64,000 nucleotides of DNA from Ignavibacteriales bacterium (GTDB lineage Bacteria; Bacteroidota; Ignavibacteria; Ignavibacteriales; Ignavibacteriaceae), in NCBI GenBank assembly GCA_016707115.1, contig JADJIH010000007.1, positions 62,001 through 126,000 on the forward strand. Reading direction: 5' to 3'. Shown piece after piece: positions 26,548 to 35,099 of the stretch (position 1 is the first letter of the stretch; the number at the start of each line of letters is the position of its first letter). A program made the translations under genes and the position numbers. Under the pieces are notes generated by a model. It worked only from the letters and a program-made list of their open reading frames with translations. It made no database searches and was not told where the DNA came from.

Positions 26548-29500
26548 TTACTTAATTATTGCCAGTTTGCCTGTTTTCTTTTCGCTCAATCCTTCTACTT
26601 CTACAACATAGAAATATACTCCGTAGGCGATATCCAGACCTTCTTTAGTTCTTAGATCCCATTCAACTGAACCGTTATTTAAGTTTCCATCGTGTTCAAG
26701 TGATTGAACATGGCTTCCACTTGAAGTGTAAATATGCACTTTTGATTTTGCCGGCAGATTGATAAAGTACACAACTCTTTCACCGCGTCCTCTAACCGTT
26801 GGAGGTAATGGTTCTTCAAACACATTAGCAACTATATAAGGGTTAGGTACAGCTTTAACAAGTTCTAATTGTTCTTTTGCAGTATTTAAATCGTATGATG
26901 CTTTAGTTGTAGTAAACTCAAATTTATCATCACCGGAAATTGGTTTTAAGAAACGGACAAATAAAGTATCTCCACCAACCGGTACAAATTCGGAGCTATC
27001 AGCTCCGGCAATAGTTATCCTCCAGGAAAAATCCGTACCTGTTTGATCAGAAAATATTAAATTATCTCCAAAAGAGAGTGTGTCACGTCGAAATGGTTTT
27101 GTTTCAACTATTCCAAATTGTACTCTAATAGGATTGTTACGATCCGTAATATCGTACGCTCTAAAATTTACAAGTTTAGCAGGTGGTGCAGAATTACCAA
27201 ATATTGCAGTAAGTTTATTTGAGCTGTCTGAATAAGTATTACTAAATGTCAGCATATAATCACGTGGAAAACGAGTACCAGCAATATTTGCAAGGACAAC
27301 CTGATCGGCAGTAAATTTTAAATTTTTTGGTCTGTATATACTCCAGCCAGTAGAATCATTAAATAAAGTTCCTTGTTCTTTATTAGTGCCCGCTGTTTTT
27401 AGTCTTATGTTTAAAGTCTTTTGAAAGGTACTGTCAAAAGATAATCTTACACCATTAAAAATTACTCCATTATCTGGATCAAACGGCTGCTCTTTTACCA
27501 AATATGTACCTGCAGGATCCTGAACTGAATAATTTGTAGAAATACTAACAGGTTTTATTTCTGGAGGAGTGATTCTAAAAGAGTCATTAAAAGAAACAGT
27601 ATATGTTTCATTTAATATTGCATAAGGATCCACAACCTCAAAATATGTTTTTACTGTGGTTGGGCCGCTAACTAAACTCAATTCAATTCCAGATGGTGGA
27701 GGAACATAGCCAGCAACAGGGGCGCTTGGAGTTACTGCTGCGGTATTTATATCTGTAGAAATTCTACCGAGAGCATCCTTAGAGAGGAATTTAGTATTTT
27801 CAGCTGGATAAAAATTCTTTGAAGGATCTGGATCACCTCGATCATAAGCAACAACTGCATAATAATAAGTTCTTCCGTTCTGAACATCTGTATCTACATA
27901 ATAATTTTGAATACCATTATCTGTTCCCAGATCAAAAGGCAAAGCATCAAGAATGTCATTTAGCTCGGCAGATGAGGGAAACACTCCTTTAATGCCATTG
28001 ATAAGATCGAACTGTGCTATTGGTAAATAAGCTTTCTTTTCACCTTTAACGTTCGTTAGTAAAAAAGCATCTGAAAAATCCGGATCGGTTCCTTTATAAA
28101 TCTTATATCCTTCAAAATCCTGCACTCTGGTTGTCGGATCAACAGATTCTTCTGCTAATCGATCCCAATAGAGTGTAACTTTACCATTTTCGGGAACTGC
28201 AGTAAGAGTAGGTTTTTCCGGAGGAATCTGAAATCTATAATTAGCATCGTAAATTATTTGTGCAACCTGCTTTGTTTTAATTACAGCATCATAGTTTGCA
28301 CCAAAAACAAGCGCCAGCGAAAATCTTTCAGTTCTGCCGGCTAATAATGGAAAGTAACCTGAGCCGTATAAAAAGTCACCATCTTCACCTCGTGTTGCTA
28401 CGTTATTAACAATAGATGAAGGTACATCAAAATAACCCGGAAGTAATCTCGTCCACATATTTGGATCATCACTCATTGTAATACTGCCGGCTGGAACAAA
28501 GTATTGAAAACTAGTCAATCCAATTTGATCAGATTCATTAACATCAGTCGCATCAAAATTTGATTCACCCGGTGTTGGAATTCCATCTCCCTCTCCAATA
28601 TCAAATGTCCCTGGTTTTCCATCTGCTCCATTATCATCAAAATCAATATCCCAGTCCGCGTCATTATCAATTCCATCATCTCTTTTCTCATCAATCAATG
28701 GATTTCCATTTCCTCCAGCGAGATAATCCCTATATTGAACCGGTGCTAAAGTATCTATGAGCACTATTCCTTGGGCGGGAGGAGTTGCAGCGGATTTTTT
28801 AAATTGACGATAATGAACTTGATAGTTCTCATCAATCAATCCATCCAGATCATTATCAATTCCATCTCTGGCAGTAGTACCAATTGGATTTGTTGTTATC
28901 AGATCAATATTACCTTCAACCAATTTTGTTACGCCTGGCTGAATAAAAAATGGTACACCCATCGAAACAACGGTAACCGTATCATTAGGTACAGTAAAGG
29001 AGCTTCTTTCAAAAGTGTTTTTATCAATAAGAATTAAATTATCACCAGATGAAATTGCAGGTACTTCTGTAATACTCGGGAAATCGGTTTCAGCAAAATA
29101 ATTACCGGTTCCAATTCCAGAATTATCTCCGTCGTTATCGATTCCGTCATATCCGTTACCTGGTGATTCTAAGAATGCGTAAGCGATATATCCAACTTGT
29201 GTTGGATTTGGCAGCCATTGAGGATTTGCAGCAGGATTTATATATTTATCAAAGTCCCAGGTGTAAGTGATTGATTCACGAACATTAAAGAACGAAGCAT
29301 CATCATTCCATTCAGGATCTTCAACTCCCACATAAGTACCTATAAGGGTACCAAATGCTGCTTGATCATAACTCTCCGTACCATCATTTTTAATATTGTA
29401 TAACCAGAACATTACATCTTGCGCCACAAAACTAGACCATTGAAATCCGCGAACTGAGACTTGTAAAGCATGTCCTCTTCTTGTAGGGTCGTTAGCATCA

Positions 29501-30192
29501 GGCAGAAATTGATTTTGCAAAAAATTTTCTTCATCGTTATTATCATCCATCCAGAAATAACTTTCCTGATCACCATTAAATTGACCTCTACCCAAATATC
29601 CATTCCAATCAACAGCAGGTGTTTTAACAACGCCGTCTATTATGATTGGATCTACGATACCATCTTCATTTTTATCCACTGAATAATACCAGTCAGGATA
29701 ATCTGGCCATTGCTGTGGCCAGGTTTCAGGTAAATGGCTCATTGCCACACCTTTACCGGTTTCATTTAATGATATATCTGCAAATCCAGGTATCGGCTCA
29801 AATGTATAAGATTTTCCGCCACCGCCTTCACCACCGCCCGGACGATCAACTGGGGTAATAATAACACTATATAATGTATCATTAACTCCATCAGGAGGAA
29901 CAGCACCGCGATAATAATCACGAATAGGCAATCTTATACCAACTACAGGTGAAACATCTCCTACATAACCGTTAGCATCATATTTCCAGGCACCTCTAGG
30001 ACCCTCGGCACCGGGTTGTGCAATAACACCATAGTTAGAAAAAACTGTTCTCACCTGGTTTCCTCTGTGTACACCAACTTTTCTAAAGTTTGGATTTCCT
30101 CTTTCAGTAATTCTTAACTGAGCAAGAATATCTGATGAAGATAAGAGGAATAAAAACGCAAACAATAAATAATATTTAATTGATATTTTCAT
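26548..30192 (-). CDS. Large T9SS-exported protein with calcium-type repeats, FN3 and sorting domain
   Basis: About 1,214 residues from the ATG at 30192, which directly begins the signal peptide MKISIKYYLLFAFLFLLSSS; 18 codons of open frame upstream overlap the receptor gene and are ignored. The middle contains thrombospondin-3-like Asp repeats (DGIDNDGDNSG, DGIDNDLDGLIDEN, DDGIDNDADWDIDFDDNG), expected to bind calcium, and a fibronectin-III-like region (GKVTLYWDRLAEE ... FEGYKIYKGTDPDFSDAFLL). The end (KVHIYTSSGSHVQSLEHDG ... VYFYVVEVEG ... KTGKLAIIK) is a T9SS/FlgD-like C-terminal domain. It follows the TonB receptor by 31 bp. It resembles large partner proteins of unknown role that accompany SusC-like receptors in Ignavibacteria. 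Confidence 0.85.
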   Translation of the reverse strand: MKISIKYYLLFAFLFLLSSSDILAQLRITERGNPNFRKVGVHRGNQVRTVFSNYGVIAQPGAEGPRGAWKYDANGYVGDVSPVVGIRLPIRDYYRGAVPPDGVNDTLYSVIITPVDRPGGGEGGGGKSYTFEPIPGFADISLNETGKGVAMSHLPETWPQQWPDYPDWYYSVDKNEDGIVDPIIIDGVVKTPAVDWNGYLGRGQFNGDQESYFWMDDNNDEENFLQNQFLPDANDPTRRGHALQVSVRGFQWSSFVAQDVMFWLYNIKNDGTESYDQAAFGTLIGTYVGVEDPEWNDDASFFNVRESITYTWDFDKYINPAANPQWLPNPTQVGYIAYAFLESPGNGYDGIDNDGDNSGIGTGNYFAETDFPSITEVPAISSGDNLILIDKNTFERSSFTVPNDTVTVVSMGVPFFIQPGVTKLVEGNIDLITTNPIGTTARDGIDNDLDGLIDENYQVHYRQFKKSAATPPAQGIVLIDTLAPVQYRDYLAGGNGNPLIDEKRDDGIDNDADWDIDFDDNGADGKPGTFDIGEGDGIPTPGESNFDATDVNESDQIGLTSFQYFVPAGSITMSDDPNMWTRLLPGYFDVPSSIVNNVATRGEDGDFLYGSGYFPLLAGRTERFSLALVFGANYDAVIKTKQVAQIIYDANYRFQIPPEKPTLTAVPENGKVTLYWDRLAEESVDPTTRVQDFEGYKIYKGTDPDFSDAFLLTNVKGEKKAYLPIAQFDLINGIKGVFPSSAELNDILDALPFDLGTDNGIQNYYVDTDVQNGRTYYYAVVAYDRGDPDPSKNFYPAENTKFLSKDALGRISTDINTAAVTPSAPVAGYVPPPSGIELSLVSGPTTVKTYFEVVDPYAILNETYTVSFNDSFRITPPEIKPVSISTNYSVQDPAGTYLVKEQPFDPDNGVIFNGVRLSFDSTFQKTLNIRLKTAGTNKEQGTLFNDSTGWSIYRPKNLKFTADQVVLANIAGTRFPRDYMLTFSNTYSDSSNKLTAIFGNSAPPAKLVNFRAYDITDRNNPIRVQFGIVETKPFRRDTLSFGDNLIFSDQTGTDFSWRITIAGADSSEFVPVGGDTLFVRFLKPISGDDKFEFTTTKASYDLNTAKEQLELVKAVPNPYIVANVFEEPLPPTVRGRGERVVYFINLPAKSKVHIYTSSGSHVQSLEHDGNLNNGSVEWDLRTKEGLDIAYGVYFYVVEVEGLSEKKTGKLAIIK

Positions 30193-30223
30193 AATTTTTT
30201 TTCCAATAATTAATCCCTTAATT

Positions 30224-33013
30224 CTAGAAGAAAATAGTTGCGCCAACTTCTACTCTTCTTGGTTCAGAGTAAAAAGTAGGGTTTCTATAATATTCATCTA
30301 ATGTGTTTACTAATTCATCCGGGTTATCATCATTCCTTCTTAAAAATTCATCAATCGTAAAGTCTGCGGTACCGCTATCATTATACACATCAACTTCATT
30401 TCTTATATCAAACAAATTATAAACCCTTGCAAAAAGGCTTAATCTATAATCACCAAAAACAAAATCTTTATAAGCACGCATATCAACATTAACAGATTTC
30501 GGTTTCAGCTCACTGTTTGTAAGCAGTGTTGAAAGATTAAGTGATGATGATGGAGTATACGGAAAACCGCTTCCGTATTGACCAATAAAACTGAATCCCC
30601 AATTATCTTCTGATGCGTAAGAGAAGGTTGCGTTAACAGTATGTGTTTGATCCCAATTTAATTTGATTAATTTGATTTCCGGCTGTTCACCACCTGCAAT
30701 TTGATTTCTGGTTGCTGCTGGATCGGAGGCATTTCCTTTTGCTGATTGGAATGTATAGTCAACTGTTGCAGACCAGTTATCTGTAAGTCTCTTTGTAACA
30801 GTTAGAACAATCCCTTGAACAAAACCAAAGTCACTATTTACATATTGACTATAACTTGATGAACCGCCTGGTAATCTTATTTCATCAGCTCTCGTTCCGG
30901 CAAGATTTCTAATATCTCTGAAGTAAGCTGTAAGATCAACACTTATATCATCTGTAAATGCCTGCTGAACACCAACTTCGCCACTTATTGTTTGCTGTGC
31001 TTTAAGATTAGAATTTCCGGCAATTCCAAGATTTCCTGTTCCAGACCCGAACTTAAATTCCGGATTTGTATACAGTAAATCAAAGTTAGGAATCTGGAAA
31101 AAATGTCCGTAAGAAAAGTGAATTACCCCTCTATCTGTAATAGGAAAAGCAACACCTAATCTTGGAGAAAGTTTAAGTTCGGTTTCAGCATCTTTATACC
31201 AAGGATCACCATTAGCATTAGATACTCTTCTCTCTTCGATAGTCTTGTCAACATTTATATCTTTTCTGGGTCTGTATATATCCGGGTCAGAAGGATCACT
31301 TAAGACTTGACCATCAGAATCAAAATAATCCATTCTAACGCCAACATTTATAATAATTTCATTCAGTTCTAGTTTATCCTGCAGGTAAGCAGAAAATTCA
31401 AAAGGTTTTCTATCATATATATCTATGGATAAATTTTCATTTGGATCATTAATATCCGGGATGAATCTAGTAACAAATGGATTAAGTGTAATAGAAGGAT
31501 CTTCAACTGACAGCGGTTGCTGCAGGTAAATATTATCAAAACCTAAATGGTGCTGATTAACTTCTATACCAAACTTTAGCATGTTAATCTTATCAATCTG
31601 AGAGGTAAAATCTAACTTAAAACCATAAGAATTTGTCGTTCTTTTAAATTGCTGATTTTGTGTCCCTCCGGTTCTAAAACTTGGAACTTCTGTTGGCTGT
31701 TGACCAAGTAATCTGTCATGTGTCCAGCGGGAATCATTAGGGTCTTCATAAACATATTGTTTATACTGTTTGAAGAAGTAAGAAAAATTTGCTTGATAAA
31801 ATGTTGTAGGAGCAAGTGTGTGCGTTATTCCCAAAATGTTTGTATGTCCCAGCCTAAATCTTTTAAAATCACCATCTGGATTATATGAGAATGACTGATC
31901 ATAATCTCTATATTCAACATTATCATAAATAAAATTGTAATTGATTTTCACATCTGAAAATGGGCGATAAGTTAACTTACCCTGTCCATAAAATTTTTCA
32001 TTCCAATTCATTGGAACAATTGAACTATCGCCATATCCTTTTTCATTTTCATTTGCACTCAAAAGATATCTAGTTTCAATTGGTTCGGTTGCACCCTGGT
32101 TAAGTGTAATGTTCCATGGATTATAATTCCTTTGCCCATTCAACCATCCGCCAAAGTAAATGTATCGAGCATTTATGTAAAAGAACATTGAATTTGGAAT
32201 TATCGGACCGCTAAGATTTCCTTCAAAGTTTCTGATTGAAACAGGATTAATATCATCAATATCTCTAAAGATATCAGTCCTGTTACTAACATAATCTCCA
32301 ATGTAGCTTGTTAGTGAACCTTGAAATTCATTATCACCATCTTTTGTAGCGATATTAACATAACCGGAAAGTGCTTTGCCATATTCCGCATTGAAAGCAC
32401 CACTCACAAATTGTAGCTCCTGGATAGAGCTAGTTGAAACATCCACAACTGTAGAACCATCATAAACGTCTGTAACAGGAACGCCGTCAATAGCGTATAC
32501 AACTTCACCTTTTCTACCGCCTCTTACATTACCTCCAACAATACCGGCTTTTAGCTGAAGAACTTCCTGAAATTCCGTTACAGGTAAAACAGAAATATCA
32601 TCAGCCCCAATTATGGCTGTGGATGATGTAAGATCTTTGGTAATCATTGGCCTGGTGGCAATTACCACCACTTCTTCTTTTAGTTCGATGCTGGTCTCCA
32701 TAAGTTCAAAATTAACTTCAGTAGTTAAATCGATTGAAACGCGTGCACCCTGAACTGTTTGTGAGTTATAACCAATTGCGGAAGCTTTAATATTATAATT
32801 GCCCGGTCTTAATCCTATAATGGAATAATATCCATCAATATCGGATGCGGCGCCTTGTGTGGTGCCTTCAACCATAACATTTACAAATGGAAGAGCTTCT
32901 CCGGTATTTCCATCTAATACTTTTCCAGAAATTTTACCACTTTGTGCAAAAGCAGTACTCATAAGAAAAGCTGTAAAAAGAAATACAGACAGATACTGTA
33001 TTCGAAACCTCAT
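30224..33013 (-). CDS. TonB-dependent receptor with carboxypeptidase-like regulatory domain
   Basis: A 929-residue outer-membrane importer. Signal peptide residues 1-23; carboxypeptidase-regulatory-like beta sandwich about 25-110 (GKISGKVLDGNTGEALPFVNV); plug domain about 115-240 (GRKGEVVYAIDGVPVTDVYDGS); barrel to the end with a terminal Phe (VEVGATIFF). Such SusC/CirA-like proteins import glycans, peptides or metal chelates, or act in T9SS-linked export. No SusD homologue follows it; instead a large T9SS client does, which is the pattern seen in Ignavibacteria rather than a classical Sus locus. A strong Shine-Dalgarno, GGAGG, lies 6 nt before the ATG. It is the first gene of the 13-kb leftward run. 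Confidence 0.9.
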   Translation of the reverse strand: MRFRIQYLSVFLFTAFLMSTAFAQSGKISGKVLDGNTGEALPFVNVMVEGTTQGAASDIDGYYSIIGLRPGNYNIKASAIGYNSQTVQGARVSIDLTTEVNFELMETSIELKEEVVVIATRPMITKDLTSSTAIIGADDISVLPVTEFQEVLQLKAGIVGGNVRGGRKGEVVYAIDGVPVTDVYDGSTVVDVSTSSIQELQFVSGAFNAEYGKALSGYVNIATKDGDNEFQGSLTSYIGDYVSNRTDIFRDIDDINPVSIRNFEGNLSGPIIPNSMFFYINARYIYFGGWLNGQRNYNPWNITLNQGATEPIETRYLLSANENEKGYGDSSIVPMNWNEKFYGQGKLTYRPFSDVKINYNFIYDNVEYRDYDQSFSYNPDGDFKRFRLGHTNILGITHTLAPTTFYQANFSYFFKQYKQYVYEDPNDSRWTHDRLLGQQPTEVPSFRTGGTQNQQFKRTTNSYGFKLDFTSQIDKINMLKFGIEVNQHHLGFDNIYLQQPLSVEDPSITLNPFVTRFIPDINDPNENLSIDIYDRKPFEFSAYLQDKLELNEIIINVGVRMDYFDSDGQVLSDPSDPDIYRPRKDINVDKTIEERRVSNANGDPWYKDAETELKLSPRLGVAFPITDRGVIHFSYGHFFQIPNFDLLYTNPEFKFGSGTGNLGIAGNSNLKAQQTISGEVGVQQAFTDDISVDLTAYFRDIRNLAGTRADEIRLPGGSSSYSQYVNSDFGFVQGIVLTVTKRLTDNWSATVDYTFQSAKGNASDPAATRNQIAGGEQPEIKLIKLNWDQTHTVNATFSYASEDNWGFSFIGQYGSGFPYTPSSSLNLSTLLTNSELKPKSVNVDMRAYKDFVFGDYRLSLFARVYNLFDIRNEVDVYNDSGTADFTIDEFLRRNDDNPDELVNTLDEYYRNPTFYSEPRRVEVGATIFF

Positions 33014-33471
33014 ATAGTCCTCCGAGAGGTAAAAGTGTTGATCATTTTTGTAATGTATAAGAAGTGTGTAACAATTATCCTATACTATCTCCTAAAGTCA
33101 TTTAATTATTTTGAATTCGATTTCTTAACGGAAAATATATTGTATAAAATTTTAAACTTCAAAAAACTATTGGTCAAAAATTTTTATCCCAAAGATTAGG
33201 AAATCACTATTAACTTTTGAGTTAAAATATATACAAAAATAATTTTTCAAATTTACCAAAAGTAATTGTGAATACAACCAAGTATTTTAAATTCATTTTT
33301 GGATTTGTTTGGATTTTAGATCAGGACCTTAGGTTTTTAACTAATTGGATGTAAATCTTAAATTATTAATGATTTTTCGAATTTTATTTAGTTAAATATA
33401 AATTTGGCACAAGACAATGCTTGTGAATAATGATGCGCGATTAAAGAAATTATTGCCCCCAAATTTCTAAC
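33014..33471. other. 458-bp AT-rich gap, promoter region of the export operon
   Basis: No credible ORF, tRNA, or repeat was found. The right half is almost pure A/T. The only clear element is the Shine-Dalgarno of the receptor gene (CGGAGG, 33019-33024 on the minus strand). The promoter for the 33.0-19.8 kb run must lie here; no convincing Bacteroidota-type -7/-33 pair could be chosen. No cobalamin or thiamine riboswitch core was seen. Confidence 0.5.
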
Positions 33472-33843
33472 TTATTTTTGATAAAATACAGACATTCCAC
33501 CTAAAACATTTTTAGCCTTGTAACCATTTTTTTCAAGTATATCAACTGCAACTGCTGAACGATTCTGAGTTTTACAAATAACAACTATCTCTTTGTTTTT
33601 GTATGGCTTTAATTCGCTTATTCTTTGTTCCAAAACCTGGACAGGAATATTTATTGCGTTTTCAATTTTACTGCCGGCTAACTCTTCCGGTGTTCTAACA
33701 TCTAAAACAATAAGCTCTTTATCATTTTTTAACTTCTCTTTGAACTGATCCATTGTATAAGATTTGGATTGATCTTGTTGTGCACAACCGATTGTAGATA
33801 GAACCACAAAAGCCGTGATTATAAATATTTTAATTTGGTTCAT
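33472..33843 (-). CDS. Rhodanese-domain lipoprotein
   Basis: A single-domain rhodanese of about 123 residues with a lipoprotein signal peptide (MNQIKIFIITAFVVLSTIGC; lipobox STIGC). The domain shows LIVLDVRTPEELAGSKIENAINIP and the active loop VVICKTQNRSAVAVDIL, with the sulfur-carrying Cys present. The start is taken at the ATG at 33843, which directly begins the leader; the frame opens 13 codons earlier inside the FmdB gene. It would act in the periplasm, moving sulfane sulfur or serving as a thiol sensor. It is the last gene of the ECF sigma run, and the sulfur chemistry fits a thiol-stress role. Confidence 0.88.
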   Translation of the reverse strand: MNQIKIFIITAFVVLSTIGCAQQDQSKSYTMDQFKEKLKNDKELIVLDVRTPEELAGSKIENAINIPVQVLEQRISELKPYKNKEIVVICKTQNRSAVAVDILEKNGYKAKNVLGGMSVFYQK

Positions 33844-33851
33844 ATTTTTCC

Positions 33852-34094
33852 TTAATTTAATCCACACATACCTGAAGAACATCCGCCGCTGTAAGATGGT
33901 TCAACTCCGCAGCTTCCAGATGCACAACTTGAACTGCTTGCCGAAAAACCCGTTGCGCTGAATGTAGATAATAATTTCTGATTCTCCTTTGAGTTGCAGC
34001 TAGGGCAACTGACTTCTTCCTGGTTTAACGATGATTTATGTAAAACTTCAAACTTGGAGTTACATTGTTTGCATTTATATTCAAATATTGGCAT
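33852..34094 (-). CDS. FmdB-type zinc ribbon protein
   Basis: An 80-residue protein of the FmdB/CxxC_CXXC_SSSS family. MPIFEYKCKQCNSKFEVLHK opens the zinc ribbon; the pairs are C8/C11 and C30/C33. The second half is Ser/Gly/Cys rich (SSSSCASGSCGVEPS, GGCSSGMCGLN), as is common in the family, and may bind further metal. The function is not established; members are often near formamidase or redox genes. It lies 43 bp after the anti-sigma gene and 8 bp before the rhodanese start. Confidence 0.88.
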   Translation of the reverse strand: MPIFEYKCKQCNSKFEVLHKSSLNQEEVSCPSCNSKENQKLLSTFSATGFSASSSSCASGSCGVEPSYSGGCSSGMCGLN

Positions 34095-34137
34095 AAAATT
34101 ATCCTTGTGTATTTTTTATAAAAAATAAGATTTGAAA

Positions 34138-34380
34138 TTATTCGCAGTCGCTTAGATCTAAAAAATTCATAAGGCGCGAATGAGCTTCTTTTGGAATTTC
34201 AACTTTGTATTGTTTGTAATAATCAATAGTTAATTCAACCGTCTTAAAATAACTTTTGCAATCTGTGCAATTATCAAGATGGTTTTTGATAGCAACACAT
34301 TTATCAGAATTAAGTTCTTCTCCAAGACTTTCGCAGATATGCTGCATTACATCTTTACATTTTGGTTTTTCTTCACTCAT
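34138..34380 (-). CDS. Zinc-finger anti-sigma factor
   Basis: An 80-residue protein with the ZAS/zf-HC2 motif: a Cys at residue 8, then HLDNCTDC (H34, C38, C41). It has no membrane segment, so it is a soluble anti-sigma of the ChrR/RsrA type that would release its sigma on zinc loss or thiol oxidation. It overlaps the ECF sigma gene by 4 bp (ATGA), the usual arrangement for a cognate pair. A further Cys pair (C16, C28) could take part in a redox switch. Confidence 0.85.
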   Translation of the reverse strand: MSEEKPKCKDVMQHICESLGEELNSDKCVAIKNHLDNCTDCKSYFKTVELTIDYYKQYKVEIPKEAHSRLMNFLDLSDCE

Positions 34381-34937
34381 CGGCTGAATGCCTCGTTTAA
34401 TTCTTTTCTTAAAAATGCTCTAGCTCTGTGCAATCTGGATTTTACTGCCGGGACCGATAATTCTGTTAACTGTGCAGTTTCTTCGGTTGATAATCCTTCC
34501 ACATCACGAAGTAAAAAAACAATTCTATATTCCGGACTAAGTTTATCAATCGATTCATCCAATATCTTTTTTAATTCAGTATTTTCAATATCCTGATTTG
34601 GGATATTAGACCAATCAGCGGTGTATTTATCTTCGTAAAGTTCATCATCATTATCAATCGAAACAAAAGTTCTTGATTTATCTTTTCTTGCAAGCATTAA
34701 ACAGTGATTGGAAACGATTCTATATAACCAGGTAGATATTTTAGAGTTTCCATCAAACTGATGCAGACTTTTTATCATACTGAAAAAAGTTTCCTGCATT
34801 ATATGTTCTGCTTTGTCTCTATCCCTGCAAATCTTAAATGAAAAATTATAGACCGTTTGCTCATTATTTTTTACTAACTGAGCAAGTGCCTGTCTATCAC
34901 CCGATTTTGCAAGTTCTACTAATTTTGATTCTTCCAT
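34377..34937 (-). CDS. RNA polymerase ECF sigma factor
   Basis: A 186-residue sigma-70 family protein with region 2 (QTVYNFSFKICRDRDKAEHI, MQETFFSMIKSLHQFDG, ISTWLYRIVSNHCLM) and region 4 (KLSPEYRIVFLLRDVEGLST, TEETAQLTELSVPAVKSRLHRARAFLR). It lacks region 3, as expected for ECF sigmas. It is paired with the zinc anti-sigma and followed by two thiol/metal proteins, so control by redox or zinc status is likely. It is divergent from the CNBD-GAF sensor gene with 162 bp between starts, which may hold its own autoregulated promoter. Confidence 0.95.
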   Translation of the reverse strand: MEESKLVELAKSGDRQALAQLVKNNEQTVYNFSFKICRDRDKAEHIMQETFFSMIKSLHQFDGNSKISTWLYRIVSNHCLMLARKDKSRTFVSIDNDDELYEDKYTADWSNIPNQDIENTELKKILDESIDKLSPEYRIVFLLRDVEGLSTEETAQLTELSVPAVKSRLHRARAFLRKELNEAFSR

Positions 34938-35099
34938 CTGTAAGATGCTCTATGTAAAATGTGGATTCTTTAAGTGGACAAAAATACCAAATATTATTTA
35001 GATAGGTAAATATTTTGAATTTTGCTTGTTTTTTATTGTTTGATTGTTGCACAATATTTGCATAGATAATTTCAATTACTAATTATTTCAGGTTTTGCT

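Noticed and set aside
33014..33471. Riboswitch upstream of the TonB receptor
   Set aside because: Cobalamin-type conserved cores were not seen in this AT-only stretch.
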